A stretch of 64,000 nt of DNA, from assembly GCA_964019135.1 (NCBI GenBank), contig OZ025265.1, positions 26,263,143 through 26,327,142 of the forward strand. Direction: 5' to 3'. This stretch comes from Arenicola marina. Taxonomy: Eukaryota > Annelida > Polychaeta > Arenicolidae. Position numbers and translations under genes: made by a program. The notes under the pieces are model-generated. The model saw only the letters and a program-made list of their open reading frames with translations. It did no database searches and was not told the origin of the DNA. This document shows, piece by piece, positions 42,796 through 55,310 of this stretch. Numbering within the stretch: position 1 is the stretch's first letter; the number at the start of each line of letters is the position of its first letter.

Positions 42796-45046
42796 ATTCG
42801 CTTTGTTTTTAGGTGTTGGAACTTGGACGGTGTGCCGAGAGCGTAACCGCCATGGTCTATGATAGAGGCCATGCCGTGGAGAAAAGTAGTGTTGTGTGGT
42901 GGCTAGTCACCCCTTTACACCATTTACACTGACATTTCCAACTTATTCAATTGATTAATCATTTATATTCAGCAATGGGTGCAGTATATGAGACAATCTA
43001 AGCTTAAACATTTAAGTACATCTACCTGCGCCACATTGGCGTAATAAACAGGAAGCTGCTGATTACATACAGGAGCCGACAAGGAGGATCAAGAGGATTC
43101 CCCTGGACAGGAGAGACAATTCCGGATTCGATCCACGGCAGCCGTCATTCGGCGCACCAAGTCAGACCTCAAGCGACGAGCCGGAGCTGCGGTCAATCAA
43201 TTATCGAGCCCGGCTTGTAAACTTAAATAAGTACGAATCTGCATTATCGCAACAATATACGTCATTCGGCACACCGAGTCAGACCTCAAGCGACGAGCCG
43301 GAGCTGCGGTCAATCAATTATCGAGCCCGGCTTGTAAACTTAAATAAGTACGAATCTGCATTATCGCAACAATATACGTCATTCGGCACACCGAGTCAGA
43401 CCTCAAGCGACGAGCCGGAGCTGCGGTCAATCAATTATCGAGCCCGGCTTGTAAACTTAAATAAGTACGAATCTGCATTATCGCAACAATATACGTCATT
43501 CGGCACACCGAGTCAGACCTCAAGCGACGAGCCGGAGCTGCGGTCAATCAATTATCGAGCCCGGCTTGTAAACTTAAATAAGTACGAATCTGCATTATCG
43601 CAACAATATACGTCATTCGGCACACCGAGTCAGACCTCAAGCGACGAGCCGGAGCTGCGGTCAATCAATTATCGAGTCCGGCTTGTAAGCTTGAATAACT
43701 AAGAATCTGCATTATCGGAACAGTGTTAGTCGTATACCGTCACGGAGTGGGCGGTGCTGCCCGATGGCACAAGGTACATAGCACACGGAAGCACATAGTT
43801 ATGGCCACAGTTAGAAGTATAATATAATATTATTTTGTACTAAAATTCATTGCTTTGAGCGAGATATTTGTCGCCTCGTATATTTTTGTTTCACTAAGAT
43901 ATCGTAAATTTATGCTCTTCAATTTTGTGCTTGTGCAGTTACGAATGCCTCGATCCATTCGTCAAAACCATTTAGTTCAAAAAATTTGCTTGTAAAATAA
44001 ACATTTTCGTAAAAAAAAAAGCGAGCCAGGAAAAGTCTGAAGCAGTGTGACGCGGGTGGGTGGGGGAAGGGGGGGGGGCGCAGGGAAAGATACTACATTA
44101 TTTTCGGCAAGCTACTTCGTTTCGGCTGTTTTTCTCCGTGTCGGTTTCGGCAGAATTTTACATGTTACTTTGGGCAAACTTTTTTAACGCGGTAATTGAA
44201 AACGGTTCGACCACAATATACTCCATATTTGTGCATCTCATCGTCGGCTCCCAGCATGGAGACGCCAAGTGTTGACACAAGTGTGTCGGATGTGAAAATG
44301 ACGTCTCGGCGAAAACTTGCGTGGAACATTACAACAGGTTCACTTTGTTAAAAGTGATGACGCCTTCGACAGGTAGAAATATTTTCCCTCGCATCTAGAG
44401 CAATATGTGCAGACTGTTACAAACGTGTACGCGGGTCGAGAGAAAAACCTTCTCGGATGGGAAAGCGAAAGATATACAGATTCTCCAAGAAAAGATCAGC
44501 TGCGACACCCACCGACAAGAAGTACATAGACATGACTTTAGCGAACTAGTGAAAACTGTTTTTGTAGCCTCGTTTTGGTATCTAGTGAACTTGTGCAATT
44601 AGGTCACGTGACTAGCTGGGCGGGTGCACATAGGCTCTGGGCATTGTTATAACGATCAGTGCACGCGCATCAACGGACACAAGAGAGGATTAATCAGCAA
44701 CCAGGACTTGAATTCAGAAAACACTAGGACGGAATTAACAGGTGTGATAATGATCGCCTTTTAATCGCATTTGAAACAGTTTTATCGTGACAAAAATTTA
44801 GAATCTCCAAAAGTCTGTCCATCTACAGTGTCTCACTGCCTTCACCATAGATGAGCTGGTTATGACACGCTAGTACTAAGAAATGCAGCTTGCTAAATTC
44901 TTTATTCAGCATCTTAGCTAAAAGACGCTATCATGAATTTATCACTAGCGTTTTTACTAGTTTTCACTAGTTCCGGACTAATTTCTCACTAGTAGTCTCA
45001 CTAGTTCTTCACTAGTTATACTAGCTTTTCACAGTTTGCTCAACCC
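42796..45046. other. 2251-bp counterpart of the segment absent from unit 1
   Basis: Same as 22609-24392 but enlarged by four extra 117-bp repeats. No recognised gene. Includes an ACTAG-rich run at about 44940-45030. Confidence 0.6.
43143..43728. repeat. 117-bp tandem repeat, 5 units (unit 3)
   Basis: GTCATTCGG starts at 43143, 43261, 43378, 43495 and 43612. The middle copies are almost identical to each other, and the first and last match the single unit-2 copy (22956-23072) at their outer edges, so expansion happened within unit 3. The period is divisible by three and one frame (43016-43699) is open throughout. Confidence 0.9.
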
Positions 45047-45376
45047 CATAGAATCTGCATGGAATTTTGCATGATGATGGTTGCTGACAGTAAGCCCTAT
45101 AGTTAAGTATGTGCTGATGATGGGTATGGGCATGATGCTTTTTGTGATGGAAACTGACGATTAACCCGGGATCTTCAGAATGGCTAGAATATTCTACGTA
45201 ATAAACCGTTAACCAGTTATGTTGGCATCTGCTTCCACGAGCTTGCTCTTAACTTTAAGCCAACAAATACATCATAGGGGGATTATAACGAGGAAACATG
45301 GGGACGCCGAATACACGATATATCGTTACACACATGATCAGCAACAACATACAGGAGCTCGCGCATGTACACAGGT

Positions 45377-45636
45377 TTGGTTGGTTGTATATTCAGGGCG
45401 TTTTTTCCCTTTTTGGTCATATCGTGTCAATTGGAGAAGGAAGGGAGAGTGGAGCCATGTCCCCAGGGGTAACCCCCTGCTCTTGGCGAAGAAGGACATG
45501 GGAATTTTATCCTGCGACTAGACAGACATGGCCACAGCGGGGCGTGAATCATCGATCCACGTGCCCTTTAGGCTCCCAGGTGACCAGGGCACTCAAGACG
45601 AGCGCCTCTAACCAACTGAGCTACCGGGCCGGCCCC
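45377..45636 (-). mobile_element. tRNA-derived SINE, full-length-like (unit 3)
   Basis: Counterpart of 4546-4805, with several base changes in the tail segment (GTTTTTTCCCTTTTT in place of CTTTAACCAATTTT). Confidence 0.7.
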
Positions 45637-48600
45637 GCATTTACACAGGAGTCGAAACACAAACCGGGAGTCGAGAAGATTAGATAATCTGCATGACCCA
45701 CGCTATTCCGTGACACATATACAGATTCTCCAAGAAAGACCAGTTACGACACCAATCATCAAGAAGTACAAGGTAACTTAGTTTAAGCGTATGTAACTAA
45801 GAGTAATATATGTGCAACCAGAGATTGTATAAGAAAGAAATGTAAGCCAACTCCGCCACGTTATCAGGACAATTCCGTGACACGCTGTTCCTTTATAACG
45901 TAATAATAATAAAATAATAATTTGTCAGTTCGATGCCGTAACCGAACAATTAATTCTGCGGGAATTCTGCAACCGGAACCGCAAATACCACTTCCACCAA
46001 TCCACCACCGTACACCGCCACGTGTGTTCCGCCTTCTATTGTTTGGGGGTTGTTTAAGGATTGATATAGACTGTCAGGTTAGGAGAAAGGTCTATGCTGA
46101 AAGCGTTTCCACGCCCATCAGAAGCGCGGGGGGCGGGAGGGGGAAAAGGGGGTGGTCATTTACCCCAGAATGCTATAGCCATTCATGTTTCCGTGACAGT
46201 TCCCCCTCCCCTGCGCCTGCTCTCTCCAGTGGGTGGGGTGGTCCACTACGAAGGGGCGGGTAGGTCCACTGCGAAGAGGCGGGTGGGTCCACCCCGCAGA
46301 TGGCCTATATTTTTTTGGGAAGTGCTGCTTTCTTCCTCCAGAAGGGGGCGGTGAGGACCCCCTCTCCCCCAAGTTACAAATAGCGGTGCCGAGTTGGAGA
46401 CGCGGATGAATGTTTACACGGAATATTTCGCTCGATACCTCGACGCAAAGTCTTTATAAATGTTTCAGGAACATAAATATAGCATTTTGGTGCGTGTTGT
46501 TCATGAAATTTTCCATTATTACGGAACGAAGTAGCGCAACCCCCTGGCTTTTCGCTAAAAATTGAAAAGCAAAACATGCATATCACTCTCTGTCGCTCCG
46601 CTTTATCGGGTATGCCTAGAGAGGCGTGTTTCAGGGCTGACAGCTGTCTACCAGCTGTTTTGTTGCATGCACGCGCCTTTTGAAACTAGGGAAACCCCCG
46701 AATTGGTCATACCCCTCTAGGCGGCATTGCGTGTCACTACTGTTACGATGTTATTTTGTGCAAGCAACGAAACGAAAGCTACCGTGCACTTACTGTTCGC
46801 ATTGATTAGTGCATGCAGGTTATTTCCTCAGTGTAACTGCTAAACATTGCTGAATAGCGTGATATCGCGGTCTAAATCTACACCTCTAAATCTTTCACTG
46901 GGTGGCCCCAACTGATCGACCCATAGTTCCAGCGACTGACACTGACACTATTGCGCCAGACTCATACTAAAGTCCCACATAAGCCAGAGGAGGAGGTGGA
47001 GATAATAATTGGGGAAGCCCCAACAATGACGGACTTGGAAGGTAAAACTGGTTAGGACGGAATAGATTTGCACGGGGACGAGGAAAATGTGGAGTCCCTG
47101 CACCCCAAGAAGAGAGAATGAACAGATATGGCCGTCCAACGTTAGTTGACAATCAATCCTCCAGAAGCTAGAAATGCAGATACAAGCCGAAACTGTATCG
47201 CTTGGTATTTTAACAGCAGAGCTCACCAAGACGGAAGATTTTAAGATGATTTCAAGGGATCCCTCAAGCATCAGCTGCACCCGTGCACCTCTTAGAGGCG
47301 AAGATCAGTAAAAACATTCAAAACGCCCTGACGAAGCGGGTTTTGGCGGTGAAAATCGGGAGGTTTTACCACGGAACACCCGCGTCCACAGCAATGTACT
47401 AAGTACCCACCCACCCCGGAGTTACAACCGTGAAAATATTTTGTTCATCCTAAGTTTCATTGAAGAGAGGATCGCGCACGCAACCCGACGAGCTATGTCC
47501 TTGCCAACTTTGTTTCAATTAATAAATTGCCTACGGTTCCTGGGATGTGATTCTTTTCTCACTGTTGTCGGTGGCTATAGTTTGCCGGTGTGTGAGGAGG
47601 GTGTGTTTGGTACTGCAGGCAATCATGCTAGAAGTCATTAATACGCCCCAAGACGAACGCCTTCGTGTTGACGCGCGAAAGGCACTGTATTGAAATGCGA
47701 CCTAGTGGTGGAGGAGAAGCATGCGGCCCAAATGGCAATGCAATGTTATGAGTAGGGAGTGTCCATAACCATACCTAAATCTAGGACAATTGTTCTTTGC
47801 ATGTTATGGATCTGAGTCTGTCTCAAATAAGATGCATTATATTAAGGAATAGGTGTAAGTCTTAATAACGTGCTCGCGCTATGTAACGCATTGGTTTGGC
47901 TGTGACGCTATGCATACGTTTCGCCTGTGTCTTTAACTGTTCATGTTTGACAGTTAAATGTAATAATAAATGGAGCGAAAGTCATGTTTTAAGGCTATCT
48001 TAGGCAGGGAAATAGTAATAAACACAAGTACCTTTTACATTGTATCTAGTCGTGACGGTATTCAGGGAATGGCAAAGACTGTAGTTTGGTGCAATTTGAT
48101 GTCAATTTGATGCGCATTTATAATGAGGGTAACTATGGTGATCGGGTAAGGATAGGTATAAACGGTGGCCTGTTCAGACTTTCTCAGTGTGAATTTGGCC
48201 GTCGAGGCGAACACATCTTCGGAAAGCACTCGGTATTTGGAGCAAACTCAACTCATAGGGTTTACGTGGAAGTCTGCTTGAGACATGAGATATATTTTAG
48301 GAAAATATTTGAATTTGAGGTCATAACGAGCTCGAGCTCAGCAAAGCGGGAGCCAAATTCGATGCGTTAATTCGGTGCGTTATTCGATGTAACGGCAACA
48401 GATACAGGGTGAACACCAGAGGTCTGGGTATTAATAAATTCATTCGTTGAATCTAACTGTGTCTCGCTGTCTTTGTCCATGGAATTAAAAAACCCGACGT
48501 ATATTTAGGCATAATTAAATACATAGTCGAGGAGTCTGTTAACGAAATAAACCGTTGCCTTCATTTTTGGGTGCTTATTCCTATAGCCGCCTGGCAAAAT

Positions 48601-49251
48601 GCACCATTACAATATGACCGCCAAGATAACAACAAGGCAAACAACACCCTATGCGAGCTCAGTGACATTGTCTCGTATAAGCTATGTAATTCTTAACGAG
48701 TTACCGCCATTTGCTCTCGCAAACATAACAGAAACAACAGCAAAATACTGCAAACGATCAACTCCCTGGGCCATATACTGGTACCAGTATAACCAATTAA
48801 TGAATGGGTGGTTGGTGGAAAACGCAGGACTTATTATTGTAGACTGCTCAATTTAAAAACGAGATAACATGACTTGTCATGATAGTATCATCATGACACT
48901 GCGCAAAATTCTTTTATCGCCATCTTCTGGAATCACAAAACCATTTCCCTATGTTTTAACATTAGTTATAATAGCAGCGTTAAGAAAATGCAAGATTTTG
49001 TTCTCCGTTTAGGTGAATTGTTGTGGAGGATGATGGTTTTGTTCAGGGCGCTTTCTTGGTGCTTAGGTAAGAGGCATGCATATTACAAATGAAGAAAAGT
49101 GGATAGGCTGCATCAGGAACTGGTGGTTGATGCGTTACAAATATAAGTAAAACATTGACGGGCCAAATGTTGTATGGCTTGGTTCATATCATATCAGTGA
49201 TTATTCATCAGAGGTTACGGAAACATGAACATGAACTTTTTCAGGTTCAAG
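45637..49251. other. Non-coding stretch (unit 3)
   Basis: Counterpart of 4806-8413; no recognised gene. Confidence 0.45.
46241..46286. repeat. 23-bp VNTR, 2 units (unit 3)
   Basis: GTCC starts at 46241 and 46264, and the flank resumes at 46287. Confidence 0.85.
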
Positions 49252-49798
49252 AGTGGCACAGGAGATTATCACGCGGAAATGGACGGTCGCCGTGTCGAGA
49301 CGTGGGTTAAATACCAACTTTCTCCATGCCTCCCTCACCTTACATCGTCGTAAACGACAACGCGCGGTACCATACGGTTTTGACGGAATATTCCAGGTGC
49401 CCTTCGTCATCCAGAAGATGAAAAGATGAAAAGAGAACATTGTTTGAATTATATATCATTGTTTCCTTTTTTAAGTTATCCGATGGCCATGGCATAAATT
49501 TGCAGGGATCAACACTGCAGATGACCTACTGAAAGAAGAGCTGGCAGAGCTTGTGATTACAATGGTTGGTTGTATATTCAGGGCGCTTTAACCACTTTTG
49601 GTCATATCGCGTCAATGGGAGAAGGAAGGAAGAGTGGAGCCATGTCCATGGGGTAACACCCTACTCTTTGCAAAGAGGGACATAAGAGGCAGAGCTTTGA
49701 AGCGGAATCGCCCTTCCAAGAAATACCGGCTGGATGTGATCGTCGAGGAGGCAGTCTTTCGGCTGCTGCCCTACCATTTCGAACTCAACCCGATCTAA
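49252..49798 (+). pseudogene. DDE_3 transposase pseudogene interrupted by a SINE (unit 3)
   Basis: Same blocks as unit 2, ending LLPYHFELNPI just 230 bp before the array edge. Confidence 0.7.
49562..49688 (-). mobile_element. 5'-truncated SINE inside transposase pseudogene (unit 3)
   Basis: Same truncated copy as in units 1 and 2. Confidence 0.65.
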
Positions 49799-50107
49799 GT
49801 CGGTTTAAAGACAAACAGTGTCGCCATGTGGTGAATAGGGTCGCGTACAGACAGGGATGGACGTATTAGCTACCCCACGTGATATGTGACATATCCGTTA
49901 TGACATTTGCAGTCACACAGACATTCACACAATGTCGCAAGGGGCCCGGAACATGGCCCATGGGAACCGGGCACATTTGGCCGAGAACATTTGGCCAACT
50001 GTATTCGGCACTGAATCGCCGAAAGAAAGGAGCGTGTGCTGTTGTGTTATACCAATATTTGTTTTAAAATACACCGCCGTAAACCCCTTTGAATCCCATC
50101 CCAATAA

Positions 50108-50340
50108 CCATCAACATTGTTTTGGTAGATAAAAGTGGTGGGCCCTGGGTAGACAAACCTCTGAAAATAAGCTGGTGGACGAGGCCAAATTGCCTCTAAA
50201 AGGTCGGTTTTACCCTAAAAATAAACTGGTGGACGCCGCGAAATTACATCAAAGAGGTCGGTTGTATCCTGAAAATAAGCAGGCCTGTCTAAAGAACGCC
50301 ACTCCGCAACATTGACCTGAAAATGAATTAACCGGGCGCG
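50108..50340. repeat. Diverged dispersed repeat, copy 1
   Basis: CATCAACATTGTTTTGGTAG through CTCCGCAACATTGACCTGAA resembles 55118-55310. It is itself built of ~57-bp tandem subunits containing TGAAAATAAGCTGGTGGACG, of which copy 2 has fewer. Confidence 0.65.
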
Positions 50341-50954
50341 CTCACAGGTTTAATATAAACATACTGATGTTAAATTGGGTCGTACAGGTTATCAGTATAT
50401 AGACTAATAATTAAGTATTGTTAATAAATAATATTGGTCGAATTGCATTGTAGAAAGAACTTTTCGTGTCACGTTTTCATCTTAATATATAATTGATGTG
50501 TTTTGTCCTTAAACGAAACCACTTTATCCAGTTGTTCCTTCAACAATTCAGTAGCGTTAATTTGTATTGTGAAGACATAGACTGGATAGATAGATATGAT
50601 AGTGCCTCTACTGAGCAGACCGCAGAATGTAATAATAAGTATTCAACGTTGTGTACGCGAAGGAGATGTTATGCCAAGAATAAACAGATCTAGTATATTT
50701 TATTAACTTTCTCGATGTATAAACGCATAGAAATATTGATTGTACGCCGAAAGCGGTAAACGCGTGAAGGTCGCGAGTATTAGATTCGTTTCTTGTAGAA
50801 CAGATCTCTACTTTTACGCAAAGGTTGAGTCAAGTGACCCGACGACTCGTAGGGGGCGGGGCTTATTCAATATTCCACCAGGATTGAATTTATTTCCCTA
50901 CCAAGGTAGAATCAACCGCAGTAGGTTCACACGGGCGGGATAGTGGGGCCCGGC

Positions 50955-50990
50955 TATATAAGGAGCACATGACTGGAGATCTCGCTCAGT
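50955..50990 (+). promoter_or_regulatory. TATA box plus initiator-like promoter
   Basis: TATATAAG at 50955-50962 and TCAGT at 50986-50990 give the ~30-nt spacing of TATA/Inr core promoters, after a GC-rich stretch. No gene recognised downstream. It could be part of a decayed LTR. Confidence 0.35.
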
Positions 50991-52889
50991 TTACTCGCTT
51001 TAGTTAGATGAGCTCCAGGCGGAGAGGGTTATTCCCTTAGCCTGCGGATGTTTGTGGTTTACGGGTATTTATGTTAGCACTGGAAGGTTGGATGGAGGTT
51101 TCCCGTCATGGGCCGGAGATGCCATAGAATAGCGCGTAGGGTAAATTCCTTTTAATTTACCAGGCGCACAATGAAATACCATCTACTACTTACCCTACAG
51201 CAGATGGCCATTCCTGGGGTTAGCCAAGTAGGGCACAGTGTAGCCTGAGGTTTGTTAATTTCCCCCAGTATCGTGCAGGCCTACAATAGACTTATCATTC
51301 TTTGGGCTGAATGCCTACATACTTTAAGGGTACATCTACAACAGACGTAATATTTCAGGGCTTTGGGTCTGCTCCTGTAACTAGCACTGGTAGCGTACAA
51401 GAGGTACATTACCCGGGAGAACTCCCAGCATACAATGAAAGGGGCGGACACAAGATATAAATTGGCGATTTCCCAATTCACGGTTATGTAGTATTAAACT
51501 TCTCAGTTCACGATTAATAAAAATCATTGATCACGACGGTCGGCTAATATGAAATGAAATAAAAAGCCCGTTCCAGAGAAACGGAAATACCCTTGCCCGC
51601 CCCCCCCCCCCCCCCCTCCCCGCACAAGAGAGTACGGACAGTGGAGAAGCATTAGGTAATTAGAAGAATTATAAGTTATCTTTCGGTCAGTTTATTTCTT
51701 GAGTTGAGTCCATGTGTAAATGCATATGAATCGGTAATTGTGGTAATTTGAGCAATAACTAAGTCTATGGCAAAACCAAAGTAGTTGTGATTACCGGCCA
51801 GGGTGACTGTGTGTGCGTGTGTATGATCCGGGAAAGGTGGGGGTCTCGACTAAGCCAATGGTACGTAAAGTACGCGAATATGGTGCCCCCTATTTGGTGG
51901 GTGGGTGAACGGGTGTGACTGACAGGTGGGGCGTGGTTCCGCTACACCTAGTGTGCGTGTTCCAGCAAAAGGTCATTAAGCTTAGCTATTGGGCGTGTGT
52001 GCACACAGAAAAGGTGGGGATTTCCACCAACCTGTGGTTTTGTGGCTATAATTAGAGAATCAACACGACACGTAGTTAATGTCAAGTACATGTGCAATAG
52101 TCAGTGAGTTTGATACGAAATCAATTATTACGATTTTGAGGTCTTCCTTCCTATATCCGCCGGGCAAACGGACCACTTCCGTTACCATGTTTGGTAGCAG
52201 AGATGGGCTCCCATTACAGTATCACAGAGTTTTTTGTGTTTTTAATTCCTGGATTGATTTTAATAAGCTTCCTGCGCCACGGTATTAAGCGTTTTAGCTC
52301 GATGGTATGTGGAGTACACATCATTATCCAGCTACTTGGGTCTTAACCGTAGATACTGGAGGGCCTAATGGACTGCGGGACGGTGAACTAGTGCCAAGTG
52401 TCCTCCGCAACTCCAAGGCGGGGTTAGCGACATGGGAGGAGACAGAGGCGCCAGCCCCGTGGCTGGGTGGAGGGGTCGATGCCCCGAGTGCGGCCGTTGT
52501 GAGCAGGCGGACGATGACGCGCTGGGGCAGTCTGGTTTGGCTGCGATGGATGCGAGCTTTGGTGGCACTAAGCTCTGCTTACTTAGACAGGTCATAAATT
52601 TGCATCCGCAGTTTTCATACTGTTCGTACAACAGGCAACTGATTATTAGTGAAATTTTGCAATTGCACCCCGTGTAACGATATCCAGTGACCGAGGATAC
52701 CGGTAAAGACATTCAGATCATCTTCTTGACCCTATAGAATGCATCATAAATTTGGACATTATGTCCGCTTTGCGACATGAACACATGTAGTAAAGTACCT
52801 GTTAAAAGTCACACCCTTCCCTTGAATACTGAGGTTACGCATCAAAGTTTAACAACTTGAACGTTATCTAATTCCACACTGTCCAATGA

Positions 52890-53420
52890 TCGCCTCGCAG
52901 CATCGTTGCGTGAGCCGAACTATGGTGACCTTGGTGACAGTCCAAACTAAATCATATGACCTGATTACATGGCATTCTTTCCCTGAGGTGGATAGTGCCT
53001 GATGCCGGCAGCGAGGCTGGTTTGAACGACGGTGCTACATTTATAGTCTGGTAAAGGAAAAATGTATACGTTCGTACCAAATCAGTCTCGTATTATTCGA
53101 TAATTTGGTGTGATAAGGAGATTAAACAGTTAGGAGTATTGTTTAAAAAAATTGGGTTCATGTTAATGAAATTTAACGAATTTACCAGTGTGAAATCTTG
53201 TACGAAGCTAAATCTGGCATTGCACGTTTTAATCCTGATATCGACTCCCGTTGATTCAGCTGGAGCTCAATGCGGTACCGGGGACCACCATTGCGAAATG
53301 GACGGTATGAGACATGGTTCAAGGAACAGCTTATCCCTGGACTGCCAGCAGTAAGTGTTGTGGTGATGAACAACGCCCATACCATAACGTCCAGACAGGT
53401 AAGTCGAAATAGCCGTCATC
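52890..53420. repeat. Diverged segmental repeat, copy 1 (includes DDE_3 fragment)
   Basis: Collinear with 54510-54990 over several blocks: GGTGGATAGTGCCTGATGCC, GGTAAAGGAA, AAGGAGATTAAACAGTTAG, ATCTGGCATTGC, ATATCGACT and GCGAAATGGA. The offset is about 1.6 kb, with many substitutions and indels. Confidence 0.65.
53268..53401 (+). pseudogene. DDE_3 transposase central fragment 1
   Basis: GTGDHHCEMDG, then in a shifted frame ETWFKEQLIPGLP and VVVMNNAH. This is the central block of DDE_3 transposases, but the usual DNA motif reads NNA, so the second catalytic Asp is lost. It ends in a splice-donor-like CAGGTAAGT (53396-53404). Confidence 0.55.
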
Positions 53421-53817
53421 AGGATCACGAAAAGAAGATATCCGCACTTGGCTACAGAGCTGTTTCGGTCAATAAGTTTTAATATAAGTTTAAACGATAA
53501 CGGTAACGGATATGCATATGATTTGAAAGAGGGATGGGGCGGGGGGGGGGGGGTTGCATGTTTTATCATAAGCCTTTTTTTTCTTTCTTCATTCATTCTT
53601 TTTGCAGGGTTGGGGGGGGGGGGTTACGTCGAACCCCACCACCCGTCAGTAACATTTACTTTGAAACTCCAAAGACTGCCCATTTGCCTTGTTCTTGTAC
53701 ATAAAGTTAGGCACTCACCCTCGAAAGATACCGCAAGGATTAACATGAATTTACAACATGTAAAAGACACCAAAATGGTTTGCCCCATCAGTCCTAAAGA
53801 AAATAAAAAAAATTCAG
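53402..53817. other. Low-complexity stretch with two G tracts
   Basis: G homopolymers at about 53539-53552 and 53610-53622. No gene recognised. Confidence 0.45.
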
Positions 53818-53999
53818 ATGCCACCGTAGTTGCCAAAAAGCAAGGTAAACCATTAACCGTTGACGAATTCGACTTGGACGTGATTCGTCGTGAACCTACG
53901 TTATACTATGTAGTTAATATATATCAAAAAAGAAAAAGTGGTCAGACGTGGTCAAAGTTGCTAGGCGGCTTCCAAAGGTTCAGGAGAGATATGAAATGA
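53818..53999 (+). pseudogene. Possible DDE_3 transposase N-terminal (HTH) fragment
   Basis: The frame ends GKPLTVDEFDLDVIRREP, VVNIYQKRKSGQTWSKLL and a basic tail. This resembles the helix-turn-helix linker of DDE_3 transposases (K-x-LD-x-FD-x-x-x-IRR, then Y-x-RK-x-x-x-T-x-x-x-LL). It lies just upstream of fragment 54215, in the expected order. Judged by eye; moderate to low certainty. Confidence 0.4.
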
Positions 54000-54214
54000 A
54001 GACAGATTTGCCCATGAAAATAATTCTGGTGACTTGCGTTAATGTGTAAATCTATGTACGTGAGGTAGCGATAATGCTGCTTTATAGTAATGTATTCTTC
54101 AACGAATTTTGACATTCCATAAACCCAATACTACAATGAGGTTTATATATGTATATAACAGCAAAGCAATAGGTTCTATGGCAACACCTCAGGCGGAGGA
54201 CCAACCCCTAAGCC

Positions 54215-54345
54215 CATGACTGACGTGGAGGTCACATCGGAAGATCCTCGGTGCAAGACCTGGTTCAAGGAGCAGCTCATCCCTGGAGTACCGCCGGCAA
54301 GTGGTGTGGTCATGGACAACGGGCCAAAACCACACCGTCCAGACA
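54215..54345 (+). pseudogene. DDE_3 transposase central fragment 2
   Basis: CKTWFKEQLIPGVPPASGVV followed by MDNGP. The MDN with catalytic-type Asp is kept but the following A-x-YH is lost. Continues into unrelated sequence. Confidence 0.55.
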
Positions 54346-54509
54346 GAGCAGTCGAAATCACCGTCAGTAAAGCTAATCGGTGTTTGGGGCTGTTAAATGC
54401 CCCGGGCCCCACCGGTTGTAAGGACAAAAATCACACATGATTTGCACCCCCCGCCCCCCCCCCCCCTCCTCTCCCCCGGTCGCAACTGGTTTACAAACAG
54501 CTTAGTTTC

Positions 54510-54990
54510 AAACTGCTACATGCCATTCGTACCACAACATACTGCGGTTCGGGACAGCCCAAACGAAATCACCGGACATTCTCTCCCTTGGGACGCTAGG
54601 TGGATAGTAACCGATGCCGGCGGCGTGGCTGGTTTTATCGACGCTGCTACCTAATCTACCTAAATCAGGTAAAGGAATTATATAAGTTCGGAGCAAATCA
54701 GTCCCGTAATATTTGATAATTTTATCATAGTGAAGTCTGTGTTAAGGAGATTAACCAGTTAGAAGTACTGTATTTAAACAATTTAACAGCCTGTACGAGG
54801 CATAATCTGGCATTGCGCTTTTTAATCCTTATATCGACTTTGCTGCAGAGCTCCAAGCGGTACGGGGGAATATAATTGCGAAATGGATCATCCTCAGTAC
54901 AAGACCTGGCTGAAGGAGCAGCTCATCCCTGGACAACGGGCCAAAACCACACCGTCCAGACAGATGATTCAATATGGCAGTTACAGGGAT
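54510..54990. repeat. Diverged segmental repeat, copy 2 (includes DDE_3 fragment 3)
   Basis: Partner of 52890-53420. Within it, 54855-54965 encodes a WLKEQLIPG block from which the MDN part is deleted. Confidence 0.6.
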
Positions 54991-55117
54991 CCCGAAAGAA
55001 TTAGATATCCGCACTTGCATGGCTACAGACAAAAGGTCAGCAATTAAGAGCAACGCTATATACATGGTCCACCGTCCATTTTAAGAAATATACCATTGCA
55101 CATATTGCATTGCAATA

Positions 55118-55310
55118 ACGATCAACATTGTTTTGATAGATACAGCTGCTGGGTGCTGGGTAGACAAAACCCTGAAAATAAACTGGCGGGTGCGGCCAAA
55201 TTGCCGCTTAGAGGTAGGTTGTACCCCTAAAAAGAAATAGGCAGGTCTAAAGAACGACCACTCCGCAACATGGCCCTGAAAATGAATTAACTGAGTCCGC
55301 CCCTAACGGG
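55118..55310. repeat. Diverged dispersed repeat, copy 2
   Basis: Partner of 50108-50340, sharing GATCAACATTGTTTTGATAG, GGGTAGACAAAACCCTGAAA and CACTCCGCAACATGGCCCTG. Confidence 0.65.

Larger units (their letters stand above)
29418..50028. repeat. Tandem unit 3 (complete, ~20.6 kb), right end of array
   Basis: Complete direct repeat unit with the same gene order as unit 2. Its last matching bases are the GAAAGAAA at 50021-50028. Units 1 and 2 continue with TGATATGACG, while this copy continues into unrelated sequence, which marks the right edge of the array. The extra length over unit 2 comes mainly from four extra 117-bp repeats (about 468 bp), partly offset by loss of 208 bp near 30597. Confidence 0.85.
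50029..52889. other. Right flank of the array, no recognised gene
   Basis: Single-copy-looking sequence with a diverged repeat at 50108-50340, a TATA/Inr-like site near 50955, and a C homopolymer tract at ~51599-51620. Short open frames (e.g. 52307-52597) have no recognisable domain. Confidence 0.4.
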
